Source: an uncultured Roseibium sp. (GTDB taxonomy: Bacteria > Pseudomonadota > Alphaproteobacteria > Rhizobiales > Stappiaceae). Taken from it: DNA of 64,000 nucleotides. The notes beneath the pieces are model-generated. The model was not told the origin of the DNA. It searched no databases and saw only the letters and a program-made list of their open reading frames with translations. Shown here piece after piece: positions 27,310 through 36,461 of this stretch (the first letter of the stretch is position 1; each line of letters begins with the position of its first letter). The position numbers and the translations under genes are program-made. The stretch covers positions 62,001-126,000 of the forward strand of contig NZ_CANMNP010000018.1 of the NCBI RefSeq assembly GCF_947499295.1, in the 5' to 3' direction.

Positions 27310-28233
27310 ATGCAACCTGACATCATTTGCCTGGGGGAACCCATGCTCGAATTCAACGAGCAAACTGACGGTCGATATCTGAAGGGGCACGGTGGGGACA
27401 CGTCTAACGCTGCTATCGCAGCCGCGCGGCAAAATGCGTCCGTCGGCTACCTGACTCAGCTGGGTCAGGATGCCTTTGGCACTGAATTTCTGGAGCTTTG
27501 GCAAAGTGAAGGCGTCGACACTTGTCACGTGAGGCGGCGCGGGGATGCGCGCACCGGGATCTATTTTGTCAGCCATGATGAGCGCGGACACTCCTTCACC
27601 TATATGCGAAAGGGATCAGCTGCCAGCTTGATGTCGCCTGCGGACCTTCCTCAGGAATACATTTCCGGAGCGCGCATTTTGCATGTTTCGGGGATCAGCC
27701 AGGCGATTTCCGCAACAGCGGCGGATACTGTTTTTGCAGCAATGGACATTTGCCGCCAGGCCGGTGGCTGGGTCTCATATGATACCAATCTGAGGGTCAA
27801 CCTGTGGCCTTTGGAAAGGGCGCGCGCGGTTACGCACGCCGCCATGGCAAAAGCACATATTGCGCTTCCCGGATTGGAAGATGCAGTGCAACTGACAGGC
27901 CTTACAGATCCTGACGCGATTGCCGATTTCTATTTGAACCTTGGATGTGAAATCGTTGCCTTGACGCTCGGCAAGGAGGGAACACTTATCGCGCTGCCCA
28001 ACGAACGGCGTCGCGTGCCCGGTTTGCCGGTCAAGCCGGTTGACGCGACCGCAGCCGGCGATACGTTCGACGGAGCCTTTCTTGCCGAGATGGCGGCGGG
28101 ACGGGACCCATATGAGGCCGCAAGATATGCGAATGCCGCGGCGGCCTTGTCAACGCAGGGCTTTGGTGCAGTGGCTCCAATGCCCAAGAGACAGGACGTT
28201 GAAAAGTTCATGAACGAAGGTAGAGCTGCATGA
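27310..28233 (+). CDS. PfkB-family sugar kinase (KDG kinase-like)
   Basis: About 307 residues. The ribokinase fold is shown by GHGGDTSNAAIAAARQNASV near residue 29 and the PfkB signature DATAAGDTFDGAFLAEMAAG near residue 250, including the catalytic Asp of GDTFDG. The best sequence feel is 2-keto-3-deoxygluconate kinase, which would place an Entner-Doudoroff-type product in the pathway. The ATG at 27310 is chosen over a TTG at 27247 because it begins directly at the fold. Overlaps the next gene by 4 bp. Confidence 0.9.
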   Translation: MQPDIICLGEPMLEFNEQTDGRYLKGHGGDTSNAAIAAARQNASVGYLTQLGQDAFGTEFLELWQSEGVDTCHVRRRGDARTGIYFVSHDERGHSFTYMRKGSAASLMSPADLPQEYISGARILHVSGISQAISATAADTVFAAMDICRQAGGWVSYDTNLRVNLWPLERARAVTHAAMAKAHIALPGLEDAVQLTGLTDPDAIADFYLNLGCEIVALTLGKEGTLIALPNERRRVPGLPVKPVDATAAGDTFDGAFLAEMAAGRDPYEAARYANAAAALSTQGFGAVAPMPKRQDVEKFMNEGRAA

Positions 28234-28931
28234 AACGAGCCTTGGTCACCGGTGGCACCAGCGGAATTGGCTTTGGCGTCGCGCAGGAACTGATCAACTG
28301 CGGATGGCAAGTGACGGCAACCGGCGTGTCAGACCACGAGGTTGCTCAATGTCCTCAAAGCGAACATCTCACTGCCGTCAGGTTGGATGTGACAGACGAC
28401 CTGTCGGTATCCAACTGCATCGCAGAGCTGGATGGCCTCGACGGTCTCGTCAATTGCGCCGGTGTTTTGATGCGCGGCAAAGAATACGAACTGTCGAATT
28501 TCAAGACCGTCTTGGAAGTCAATTTGACAGGCACGATGCGCATGTGTCTTGCGGCAAAGCCGATCTTGGAAAAGTCGGGTGGAGCGATCGTCAACACCGC
28601 ATCGATGCTCAGCTATTTCGGCGGTGCCCTGGTTCCGGCCTATTCTGCTTCCAAGGGCGGAGTTGCGCAGCTCACCAAGGCACTTGCTGCCAATTGGGCC
28701 GCCGATGGCGTTCGCGTCAACGCTGTTGCCCCGGGCTGGATCGAGACTGGCATGACCGAAGGTCTCCGGGAGGATATCAGCCGAGAAGAGGCCATTTTCG
28801 CCCGCACACCAATGGATAGATGGGGGCAACCGCGAGAAGTCGGAGCGCTTGTCGCCTGGTTGTTGAGCGAAAAAGCAAGTTTTGTCACTGGATCAGTCTA
28901 TCCGGTCGATGGCGGCTATTCAGCCGTCTGA
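28230..28931 (+). CDS. Short-chain dehydrogenase/reductase
   Basis: A 233-residue classical SDR with GGTSGIGFGVA (cofactor), NCAG (LVNCAGVL), active-site Ser in VNTASML, and YSASKGG carrying the YxxxK pair. The C-terminal VTGSVYPVDGGY is also typical. It is coupled to the kinase by an ATGA overlap. It likely oxidises a hydroxyl of the sugar acid substrate; the exact substrate cannot be predicted. Confidence 0.94.
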   Translation: MKRALVTGGTSGIGFGVAQELINCGWQVTATGVSDHEVAQCPQSEHLTAVRLDVTDDLSVSNCIAELDGLDGLVNCAGVLMRGKEYELSNFKTVLEVNLTGTMRMCLAAKPILEKSGGAIVNTASMLSYFGGALVPAYSASKGGVAQLTKALAANWAADGVRVNAVAPGWIETGMTEGLREDISREEAIFARTPMDRWGQPREVGALVAWLLSEKASFVTGSVYPVDGGYSAV

Positions 28932-28966
28932 AGTCATTGAAACCCGATACTATTGGGAGAGAAGCC

Positions 28967-29494
28967 ATGCCTGTCACCGAAAAGGACGAAAATCCTCGAA
29001 TTCCCTATCAGCTTCCATTCCCGAAGGATGCTCAGGTCGAAATCGTCGTCCCGAGTGCCATTCCCGATGACGAGCGTGTTTGGGTCCCACAAGCTGAAAA
29101 CGTCTGGTTTCGGCCCTTGTGTCTGAACCGGAGCCAGGGTTACTGGGTCAATTTGCTAAGGGTTCGAAAATCCGGAGTTCTTTCAAGGCACCGCCATCCA
29201 AATCCCGTACATGGGTATGTGCTTAAGGGTCGTTGGCACTATCTTGAACATGACTGGGTCGCCCAGGAGGGAGGTTATGTCTACGAACCGCCGGGCGAAA
29301 CACATACTCTGGTCGTTCCTGATGATGTCGAAGAGATGATCACATTGTTCCAGGTGAACGGCATCATGTACTACGTCGATCCTTACGGAAAACATCTCGG
29401 CTATGAGGACGTGTTCACCAAGATCGACATGTGCCGGGAGCACTACCAGTCTGTGGGGCTTGGTGCGGATTATGTGGATCAGTTCTTGCGATAA
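28967..29494 (+). CDS. Cupin, 2,4'-dihydroxyacetophenone dioxygenase-like
   Basis: A 175-residue single-domain cupin. The metal-site pattern is visible in SRHRHPNPVHGYVLKGRWHY and YEPPGETHTLVVPDD. The sequence resembles the 2,4'-dihydroxyacetophenone dioxygenase-like cupin group; in this operon it may act on a sugar-derived ketone or be an isomerase, which is inference. The start ATG 28967 has GGGAGAG upstream, so the protein is shorter than the full open frame. Last gene of the catabolic operon. Confidence 0.8.
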   Translation: MPVTEKDENPRIPYQLPFPKDAQVEIVVPSAIPDDERVWVPQAENVWFRPLCLNRSQGYWVNLLRVRKSGVLSRHRHPNPVHGYVLKGRWHYLEHDWVAQEGGYVYEPPGETHTLVVPDDVEEMITLFQVNGIMYYVDPYGKHLGYEDVFTKIDMCREHYQSVGLGADYVDQFLR

Positions 29495-29684
29495 ACTACG
29501 CAACGACAGGTAGTGATGCGGGATGAAAGACTGTGGAGTGGCGGGATTGCGGCTCTCCGGGCCGAACATCGGCAGTCTTCAGGTTGTCCGACAAAGGAAA
29601 ATGAGTTTTGATGATGCTTTTAGGCATACAGGCGTCTTGATCGCCCAGTTTTCGGCGTGAACGCAGTTTTGTGAAGGTGAGCAG

Positions 29685-31811
29685 ATGAAACTCAGAATCC
29701 CGGCGGGCTTGGTATTGTTGTTTGCGCTCGCAATTGGCCAGGTCTGGGTTCAACAGGCGCAGGCGGCTGCAGACAGGATCGCAGTCGTTGTCGGAAACAC
29801 CAAGTACGACACGTCGCCTCTTGCGAATGCATCAAACGATGCCGCGCTTGTTGCCGAAGTCCTGGCGCAGGCGGGTTTTGAGGTCAATCTGTTTTTTGAC
29901 CTCAAGAAAGATGAGTTCACCACCCTCATTGAGGAAATGGACAGGACCTTTGATGGCGCCCAGATTGGTGTTTTCTATTTTGCCGGTCATGGGTTTCAGG
30001 TGGACGGGCAGAACAAGCTGCTTTCTGTCGATGTGGACACGTCTTCAGCGGAATCGGTGAACCTGAAAGCGGTTCAACTGCGTGATGTCATTGACGCTGC
30101 CTCGACCGGGAAGGGCGGCGGACTGCGATTGATCATTATCGATGCTTGCCGTGACGATCCGTTTTCCGGTTTGGACCCGCGTTTTCAGGCGGGATTGTCC
30201 TATTCAGAAGCAGGCGGCGAAGAAACGTTGCTGGCTTTTTCCACCAGTGCTGGAAAACTCGCCTTTGATGGCCCGGCCGGTGGTAACGGACCTTATGCGA
30301 TTGCATTGAGCCGGGCGTTCGAGTCACCGGGGATCTCGCTCTTTTCCGCATTTCGCCGCGTTCGCCAGCAGGTGAGGGTCTCAACCGAAGGATTGCAGAT
30401 CCCTTGGGTGATAGGGTCTGTCGAGCGAGAGCATGTGCTGAGGGGGAATTTGGGATCTGCGACACCTGAACCCCAGGTCGAGGCCGGAGACTATGATCTC
30501 GACACTGTTCTTTGGTACTTTCTGAGTAAATACGGAACAGAAGACGAGCTTGAGCGCTTCGTCCGATCCTTCCCGTCCAGTCGGCATATTTCGGCGGTGC
30601 GCACCCTCATGCGCAATTTGGACACAGGCGAAAGACAGGTTGCAGAGGCATCGCGCAGCGTGAGCGTGCGTACGGCTGCGATCAACCAGCAGGATGTCAT
30701 TGAACGGGCCAGGCAAAAGCGTCAGGAACGTCTGGCATTTCAACCCCAGACAAATATTCCCGCAGAATTGTTTAGGCTGTGGCCCGAAGAACTGCCGAAT
30801 GCCGCAGGCGGGCTGAGAGACATCGTGACGGCCTGTGATCTCCTGGCAGCCCATCCCGCAGACCCTCAACGTGTTGCCCCCTCGATCCGCGACGGTCTGA
30901 TCAACATTCGAGATGCCGTCATTCTGTGCGGTTTCGCACTCGTGGAAGACCCAGGGAACCCTAGGCTGCAGTTCCAGCTGGGGCGTGTTCTTGATGTGGC
31001 CAAGAGGTTTGAATGGGCCAAGGCCTTTTACAAACTCGCAGCGGATCAGAACTACTCCGCTGCCCTGACCAATCTGGGCTACATGTACTATTCAGGTCGC
31101 GGTTCCGATGTGAATTATGAGGAGGCCCGCCGGTACTATCTGAAGGCGGCAAGTCTCGGCAATCTGCGCGCGCGGACCAATGTCGGTACGCTTTACATAA
31201 AGGGTCGCGGTGTCGCCCAGCAGCCGTCTGAAGGCATACTTTGGTACCGCCTCGCTTCCGCGATGGGATGGGTCAATGCGCAAAACGCCTTGGCGGATCT
31301 CTATCGGAAGGGGATTGGTGTCGAACAGAACTATGACGCCTCCGCTGCGCTTTACAGGCTTGCAGCTGAAAACGGGCAGCGAGAGGCGATGAACAGCCTG
31401 GGCCGAAGCTATCTTTCCGGGTGGGGTGTCGAAAAAGATCGCAAGACCGCGCATCTCTGGCTGGCACGGGCAATTGATGCCGGGGACCGTTTCTCACCGT
31501 ATTTTCTTGCCAGGGATCTGATGGGTCAAAAACCTGACGCAGCGGGAAAAGAGAAGATCCTCGAGCTTCTCACATTGTCTGCCGATCGGGGGTTCGGTCA
31601 GGCTTATTTCGAGTTGGGCCGGGTCCACGAGGAAGGCAGCCTGGTTTCTCAGGACACGCTGGAAGCCTTCTTTTTCTATCGGATTGCCGATTTGAAGAAA
31701 TACAAGAATGCCGCTGAAGAAGTCGAGCGACTGAAAGCATTGCTCAGTACAGACGACATTGCCAAGGTCGAAGAACGCATTGAGCAGCGACTTCAGCTGA
31801 ACGGCCTCTGA
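29685..31811 (+). CDS. Exported caspase-family (C14) protein with Sel1 repeats
   Basis: A 708-residue protein: signal peptide ending near QAQAA (residue 28), then a caspase-fold peptidase domain with the His in YFAGHGFQ (His102) and the Cys in IDACRDDPF (Cys155), so both catalytic residues are present. A central linker is followed by a run of Sel1/TPR-like repeats from about residue 420 (ALTNLGYMYYSGRGS, RARTNVGTLYIKGRG, AQNALADLYRKGIG, AMNSLGRSYLSGWG). Bacterial caspase homologues are often Arg/Lys-specific; Sel1 repeats bind proteins. It ends 3 bp before the radical SAM gene. Confidence 0.92.
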   Translation: MKLRIPAGLVLLFALAIGQVWVQQAQAAADRIAVVVGNTKYDTSPLANASNDAALVAEVLAQAGFEVNLFFDLKKDEFTTLIEEMDRTFDGAQIGVFYFAGHGFQVDGQNKLLSVDVDTSSAESVNLKAVQLRDVIDAASTGKGGGLRLIIIDACRDDPFSGLDPRFQAGLSYSEAGGEETLLAFSTSAGKLAFDGPAGGNGPYAIALSRAFESPGISLFSAFRRVRQQVRVSTEGLQIPWVIGSVEREHVLRGNLGSATPEPQVEAGDYDLDTVLWYFLSKYGTEDELERFVRSFPSSRHISAVRTLMRNLDTGERQVAEASRSVSVRTAAINQQDVIERARQKRQERLAFQPQTNIPAELFRLWPEELPNAAGGLRDIVTACDLLAAHPADPQRVAPSIRDGLINIRDAVILCGFALVEDPGNPRLQFQLGRVLDVAKRFEWAKAFYKLAADQNYSAALTNLGYMYYSGRGSDVNYEEARRYYLKAASLGNLRARTNVGTLYIKGRGVAQQPSEGILWYRLASAMGWVNAQNALADLYRKGIGVEQNYDASAALYRLAAENGQREAMNSLGRSYLSGWGVEKDRKTAHLWLARAIDAGDRFSPYFLARDLMGQKPDAAGKEKILELLTLSADRGFGQAYFELGRVHEEGSLVSQDTLEAFFFYRIADLKKYKNAAEEVERLKALLSTDDIAKVEERIEQRLQLNGL

Positions 31812-31814
31812 CCC

Positions 31815-33284
31815 ATGGAAGCTGAACGTATCGAAGAGCCAACGGCAAGGTTCCAAAAAACGGCCGACTTTCTGAATGCCGGTAACACTGCCTATCTGGA
31901 TGCCCGCAGGAATCCGGTTTCGGGGAAGAAGACGGCGCGTGATCTGATAGCGGCTGCTGCGGATGAAATTGGTTCAACCCTCAGCGCGCGATTGCTGCAA
32001 GGCTTCGGTGAATGGCTTTTGAACGATGCCGGTAAGGTCAGCATCTCAACTCTGAATGCGGCTTCTTTGGCCTGTATCCAGGTAGAGAACTGGGATCTGG
32101 CCAAGCGGCTCGCGAACGCGGTGAACAGTGTTGACCACCACGACTTGCTGGCTCAACGGCTGCATGATGCAGCCGCAATTGAAAGCAGCGACCTGTCGCT
32201 TCCGGTTGATGATTGGCTTAAGGACAAATTCTGCAAAGCACCCTTCGAGCAGATTGAAACACGAGCGAACGAGACAGTTCACTTTTGCTGCTCGGCGTGG
32301 CAGCCGGCTCCGATTGGGAAACTTGACCAGAAACCGGACCGTGTCTGGAACTCGGACGTGGCGAAAGAAATCAGGCGGTCGATCCTCGACGGAGACTATA
32401 CCTATTGCAGCCGTTGGCATTGCCCGATGATCAGTGGGCGCAGGCTGCGGAAGCTCGAGCAAATGGGCGCCTCTTCCGAGGTCATGACAATTGCCAAAGC
32501 ACGAAACGCATCCGAAAAATCGGATACGCTTTCTCTGAAACAAACACCAAACCGCGCGATCTTGTCTCACGACCGGAGTTGCAACCTATCCTGCCCCAGC
32601 TGCCGAACAAAGGTCATCCAGATCAATCGCGAGCAATCGGCAGAGCTCGATAACCTGATCAACAAAGACTACGCTGATTTTTTGTCAGCAGCCTCAAGGA
32701 TCAAGGTGACAGGGTCTGGCGATCCATTTGCCAGCCGGCATTTTCTCAGCTTCCTGAAGCACTTCACGGCAACAAACACCCGCGCTCAAAGGCTTCAGTT
32801 GCACACCAATGGCCTCCTGCTTGATGAAGCCACGTGGAACAGACTGGACCTTTGGGGACATGTCGACAGTATCTGGATTTCGGTAGATGCCGCAGAGGCC
32901 GAAACATATTCTGTTGTCAGGCGTGGAGGAACCTTTAAGCGCCTTATGAGCAATCTGCGCTTTCTCGGCAACATGCGTCGGGCAGGTGCCTTCTCGAAAC
33001 TTCGGCTGGACTTTGTCGTCCAGAAACGGAATTTTCGAGAAGTTCCTTCATTTGCGAGCCTGGCCCAACATGTCGGTGCCAATGGCGTCTATTTCCTGCG
33101 TTTGCGCAATTGGGGCACATTCACACAGCAGGAGTTCGAAGAACACAATGTCTGCGATCCCGGTCACCCAGACCATCCAGAGCTCCTTTCAATTCTTGCA
33201 GATCAAAGACTGAGAAGCCCTTCGGTTGAACTGGGGTCCTTGCGGCCTTTTGTTCGCGAAGCTCTGGACAGGCAACAAAAGTAA
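31815..33284 (+). CDS. Radical SAM protein with N-terminal SPASM-like cysteines
   Basis: A 489-residue protein. The SAM-binding 4Fe-4S motif is CNLSCPSC (Cys256, 260, 263). Unusually, a Cys-rich region resembling a SPASM domain comes before it (Cys140, CC at 158-159, Cys198 and Cys203, with the WNSDVAKEIRRSILDGDY spacing seen in SPASM proteins), reversing the usual order. The core then continues with VTGSGDPFASRHFL, LHTNGLLL and IWISVDAA motifs. The start ATG 31815 is 3 bp after the caspase gene stop, so the two are co-transcribed. Its substrate is unknown. Confidence 0.85.
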   Translation: MEAERIEEPTARFQKTADFLNAGNTAYLDARRNPVSGKKTARDLIAAAADEIGSTLSARLLQGFGEWLLNDAGKVSISTLNAASLACIQVENWDLAKRLANAVNSVDHHDLLAQRLHDAAAIESSDLSLPVDDWLKDKFCKAPFEQIETRANETVHFCCSAWQPAPIGKLDQKPDRVWNSDVAKEIRRSILDGDYTYCSRWHCPMISGRRLRKLEQMGASSEVMTIAKARNASEKSDTLSLKQTPNRAILSHDRSCNLSCPSCRTKVIQINREQSAELDNLINKDYADFLSAASRIKVTGSGDPFASRHFLSFLKHFTATNTRAQRLQLHTNGLLLDEATWNRLDLWGHVDSIWISVDAAEAETYSVVRRGGTFKRLMSNLRFLGNMRRAGAFSKLRLDFVVQKRNFREVPSFASLAQHVGANGVYFLRLRNWGTFTQQEFEEHNVCDPGHPDHPELLSILADQRLRSPSVELGSLRPFVREALDRQQK

Positions 33285-33344
33285 ATGTGTTGACCATCTA
33301 AGACATTCTTTGGACCTCGTTTGATGTGTCAGCGCGGGAACTGG

Positions 33345-33851
33345 TCAGGAAGCGTAGTCCTCGAGATATTCGAGGTCTTCAGTCATTGTAATGTTGTTGG
33401 ATGTTGTCAGCTGTCTGCTTTTGCAGGATTCGACAAACTCGTCAGGATCTTTAGCGAGCGTAAATTCAAAGTCCGGCGCCCAGTTATTCCGAATACGGCT
33501 GATGCGACGCGAGAGGTAAGTCGACCACGGCAGGTCGCAAAAGTGGCTTTGCTGCTCTTCGTGACTTGGTACGGCTTCGACGCGAAAACCCATCTGCAGC
33601 AAATTTGAAAATGCGTTGCTGTCACAAACGACAACGACGGTATGAAAGGCGTCAAGGTGATCCTTCATGTCCTGCAGTTTGGCGTCACGCTCAAGTTCGG
33701 ATATGCCAAACGCCCAAACCAGAGCCACGGGCTTGGATTTCGCTGTTCCTGACAGAAGAACGGCCGTCTCTTTTCGGGAACCGGCGAAACGGCTGTAGAG
33801 AGAAATAACTGGTTTTAGCAGTCTACTGCGGATCTTGTCTGACAACTTCAT
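33345..33851 (-). CDS. Small protein of unknown function coupled to the glycosyltransferase fusion
   Basis: About 168 residues, soluble, no recognised domain. A segment KPVALVWAFGISELERDAKL followed by FHTVVVVCDSNAFSNLLQMG suggests a Rossmann-like alpha/beta pattern. The ATG at 33851 overlaps the stop of the upstream glycosyltransferase (ATGA), which decides this start over longer frames. It converges on the radical SAM gene, 60 bp away. An accessory role in glycan synthesis is inferred only from context. Confidence 0.65.
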   Translation of the reverse strand: MKLSDKIRSRLLKPVISLYSRFAGSRKETAVLLSGTAKSKPVALVWAFGISELERDAKLQDMKDHLDAFHTVVVVCDSNAFSNLLQMGFRVEAVPSHEEQQSHFCDLPWSTYLSRRISRIRNNWAPDFEFTLAKDPDEFVESCKSRQLTTSNNITMTEDLEYLEDYAS

Positions 33852-36058
33852 ATCAAACTCCGATCCTTTTGACTGCCGGGAAAGGGGCCGGTCGGCAAAC
33901 CCGCAGTCATTGCGAAGTACTCTGCGATTTGGTTTGCGCCCTTCCAGCCTTTGGAAAGGATGCGGCACTTGTTCTGCATGTCTAGTCGTGTCTGCGTTTG
34001 CAATATCTCGTCCAGGCAGCCTTCCAGGTTGAAGGGATCGTCTGCGTCGCATGTCAGACACCAACCTGCCTTGGCGGCATATTCCGCCCTCGTTTCCTGG
34101 AGGTCCATCTCTGGAGCTTTGTTGGGAACAAAGACAGTGGGGAGGGCCGATGCAAGAAACTCATGAAAGGAGTTGTATCCCGCTGCTGAAACCGGGAAGT
34201 CAAACCCGTTCAGATAAAGCCCGAGCGGATATGCGGTACGCCGATGGTATCGCTCGTTTGGTTCCCTGTCGTAATCCGGGCTGATTGGCGATTTGATTTC
34301 AACAAAATGAACGTTTTGGTTGCGTTCAAGTACAGCGTCGATCGCGTGTCGTGCAAAGGACATGTCGCTGTTGCGCTCCGAACCTAGCTGCACCAGGCCA
34401 AGGGTTGCATCCAGTGGCAGGTCCAATAGGCGTCGGGCGGTTGCGCGCGTCATCATTTCTGACTGGTTTACCAGCAGAACAGGGTCGGTGTGAACCAGAT
34501 GGTCGCTGCCGATCCTTGCATATCCAGGGTCCATTGGCGCAGCGACTTCGCCGGGTTCGATGACAAGGTCAAAGTGCGATGCGCGCCGGGAAATCTCAGG
34601 CGCTTCCGTGCGCCACATTCCGCGCCGGATCCAGGCGGATTGTGCGTCACCATGGTCTGAAATTGCTTCCAGCAATCCGGAATAGGGAGTGTTTCCATCG
34701 AAACTGACGAGTTCTGGACGATAGAACGAGAGAGCATCTCGCAACTCCCGGTAAAAAAAATCGTTCCAGTCATCCACACGGCAGCCCAATCGTCGATGGA
34801 ACGGTCGAAATTCAACCAGGTGTCCCATCTGTTGAGCAACTTTGACTGCTTCCGAAAGGGAGAAGAAGACTGTTTTTACGTTCGGCCCAAGCGCTTTTGC
34901 CACTGCGAGCTGTCTTGTCAGGTGGCCAAGACCGATCCCGTTTGATGTAACGGCAAGAACCACATGTTGCCTTGGCGGCCGTGCCTTCAGCGATGATCCA
35001 GCAGCATGCAGATGTTGGACCTTGCCGGCCAGCTTTTCAAAACGCTCTCCAAACTGCTCCAGACCGAAACGGTCAGAGGCAAACTTCCTGGCTCTTGTTG
35101 ACACTTCCAGTCGATAGGTTTTGTCATCCAGGATCCGGTCATAGTGCTCCGGCGCCTGTGAAGGTGTGCCGTAGAGCGCAGCGTCCTCGAACCAATCGCA
35201 GAAATAGTTCGGAAGCACGGTCGGCAATCCTGCAGATAGTGCTTCCAGAACACAATAACCGAAGGCTTCGATCCAGGCCGGGCTGTGGAAATAGCTGTAG
35301 GCGTCAAGCCCCTTCAGGAAACCGGAAACTGGTTGTGTCGTAAACGGAAGACAGTGCCAATTGGATGGAGTTTTATCCAGTTCACCCAGATAGTCCGGCC
35401 CCACACCGAGCATGCGGAACTGATATCTGCTGTTCTCCGGATAGGCGAGGATAGCGTCTTCCGGGTCCGGCCACTTTTCACGACCTGGGCGGGAGTGACG
35501 TCCAATGACAAGAGGTCCCTCAATCTCCCGGTTGTCGCAAATCGGAAAGTCATTCACATCTACCAGGTTGAGCCAGTCGTCGGCACTAAGCTGCGCGGAT
35601 AATCCTTGTGCTTCAAACCCTTGTCTGACAGTCGGCCCGACCGGAAGTATCGTCAGCTCGTGGCCAAAAAGGTCCTCGGCGATCCGCGAGAGCTGACCTG
35701 CGTCAAAGGCTTTCTCGCCAAACCTGTTCAAAGGTGGCTGGTGCGCTACAAGCGCGAACGTATCCGCCTTGACGCGGGGCACGTTCTTGAGCTGGCCGTC
35801 GAGCAGTGTTGGATGATACGCAAGGCATAGGCGACACTGCGGCGTCACGCCTCTTGGAACAATGGTGGTTCGGGTTCTGCGGATTTCGTTGAGCAGCTTC
35901 GGATTGGGGGCACGCGATTTGGTCAGGATCGGTGAAGCGACAGGGATCAGCCCAACCTTTAATCCAGCCCTTGCTGCTGCCCTTAACTCGTAAAAAAGCG
36001 CAGTCGAAGTGCCTCCGGGAAATCGAATATCCGCAAGATAAACCAGGTCAAATAACAC
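33848..36058 (-). CDS. Two-domain glycosyltransferase (GT4-like plus GT-B fusion)
   Basis: A 736-residue protein with two GT-B units. The first (about 1-370) begins MLFDLVYLADIRFPGGTSTA and carries the nucleotide-sugar part HSPAWIEAFGYCVLEALSAG, typical of GT4 enzymes (E-x7-E). The second starts near residue 375 with VVLAVTSNGIGLGHLTRQLA, the glycine-rich opening of MurG/GT1/GT28-like proteins, and includes FPVSAAGYNSFHEFLASALP, a donor-site motif. A single protein adding two sugars, or one catalytic and one regulatory half, is plausible. No signal or membrane helices. Stop overlaps the small downstream gene. Confidence 0.85.
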   Translation of the reverse strand: MLFDLVYLADIRFPGGTSTALFYELRAAARAGLKVGLIPVASPILTKSRAPNPKLLNEIRRTRTTIVPRGVTPQCRLCLAYHPTLLDGQLKNVPRVKADTFALVAHQPPLNRFGEKAFDAGQLSRIAEDLFGHELTILPVGPTVRQGFEAQGLSAQLSADDWLNLVDVNDFPICDNREIEGPLVIGRHSRPGREKWPDPEDAILAYPENSRYQFRMLGVGPDYLGELDKTPSNWHCLPFTTQPVSGFLKGLDAYSYFHSPAWIEAFGYCVLEALSAGLPTVLPNYFCDWFEDAALYGTPSQAPEHYDRILDDKTYRLEVSTRARKFASDRFGLEQFGERFEKLAGKVQHLHAAGSSLKARPPRQHVVLAVTSNGIGLGHLTRQLAVAKALGPNVKTVFFSLSEAVKVAQQMGHLVEFRPFHRRLGCRVDDWNDFFYRELRDALSFYRPELVSFDGNTPYSGLLEAISDHGDAQSAWIRRGMWRTEAPEISRRASHFDLVIEPGEVAAPMDPGYARIGSDHLVHTDPVLLVNQSEMMTRATARRLLDLPLDATLGLVQLGSERNSDMSFARHAIDAVLERNQNVHFVEIKSPISPDYDREPNERYHRRTAYPLGLYLNGFDFPVSAAGYNSFHEFLASALPTVFVPNKAPEMDLQETRAEYAAKAGWCLTCDADDPFNLEGCLDEILQTQTRLDMQNKCRILSKGWKGANQIAEYFAMTAGLPTGPFPGSQKDRSLI

Positions 36059-36461
36059 GAATGAAAGCCTGTAAACCGGGCCGAAAAAATTGCTTTCTCA
36101 ATACGTTCAATAGGCCGGGTTTCCGACACGACCCTGGCTCAAAGTCGTGGAGCGGCCTATGGAATCATTGTCGGAACCGCCATTGCCCACAGTTGTATTT
36201 GTGTTGCAGGCGCTCGCGAGCGCCACTGTCAAACCATACGCGACGAGTTGCTTTAAATACGACATTCATGTTCCGCCCGACAGACAACGATATTGGTGAA
36301 ATTTACATGGATAAGCCTGATCTGTTCAACCTAAAATTCCGTGACGTCACTCATCCCGTTCAAAGAGCGTGGCATTGCTGGTTGAAATAGAAGTGAAGCC
36401 CGCATTCTATTTGCAAGTTCGGGAGGAGGAGAGCGCCTGCTGAAAGGCGTAATGTTCCTCT
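36059..36461. other. Intergenic region upstream of the glycosyltransferase fusion
   Basis: 403 bp without a convincing gene. It holds the promoter region of the leftward glycosyltransferase and the 3' side of the SMR gene. The only marked element is the perfect 16-bp palindrome at 36209-36224. A weak CGCC/GGCG hairpin lies near 36433-36448. Confidence 0.6.
36209..36224. repeat. Perfect 16-bp palindrome
   Basis: GGCGCTCG followed by its exact complement CGAGCGCC, with no spacer, in the gap upstream of the glycosyltransferase fusion. It may be a protein-binding site or chance in GC-rich DNA. Confidence 0.5.

Noticed and set aside
35932-36390. 152-codon plus-strand frame across the glycosyltransferase start and the intergenic gap
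   Set aside because: It has no ribosome-binding site or protein-like composition and is opposite the glycosyltransferase at its left end.
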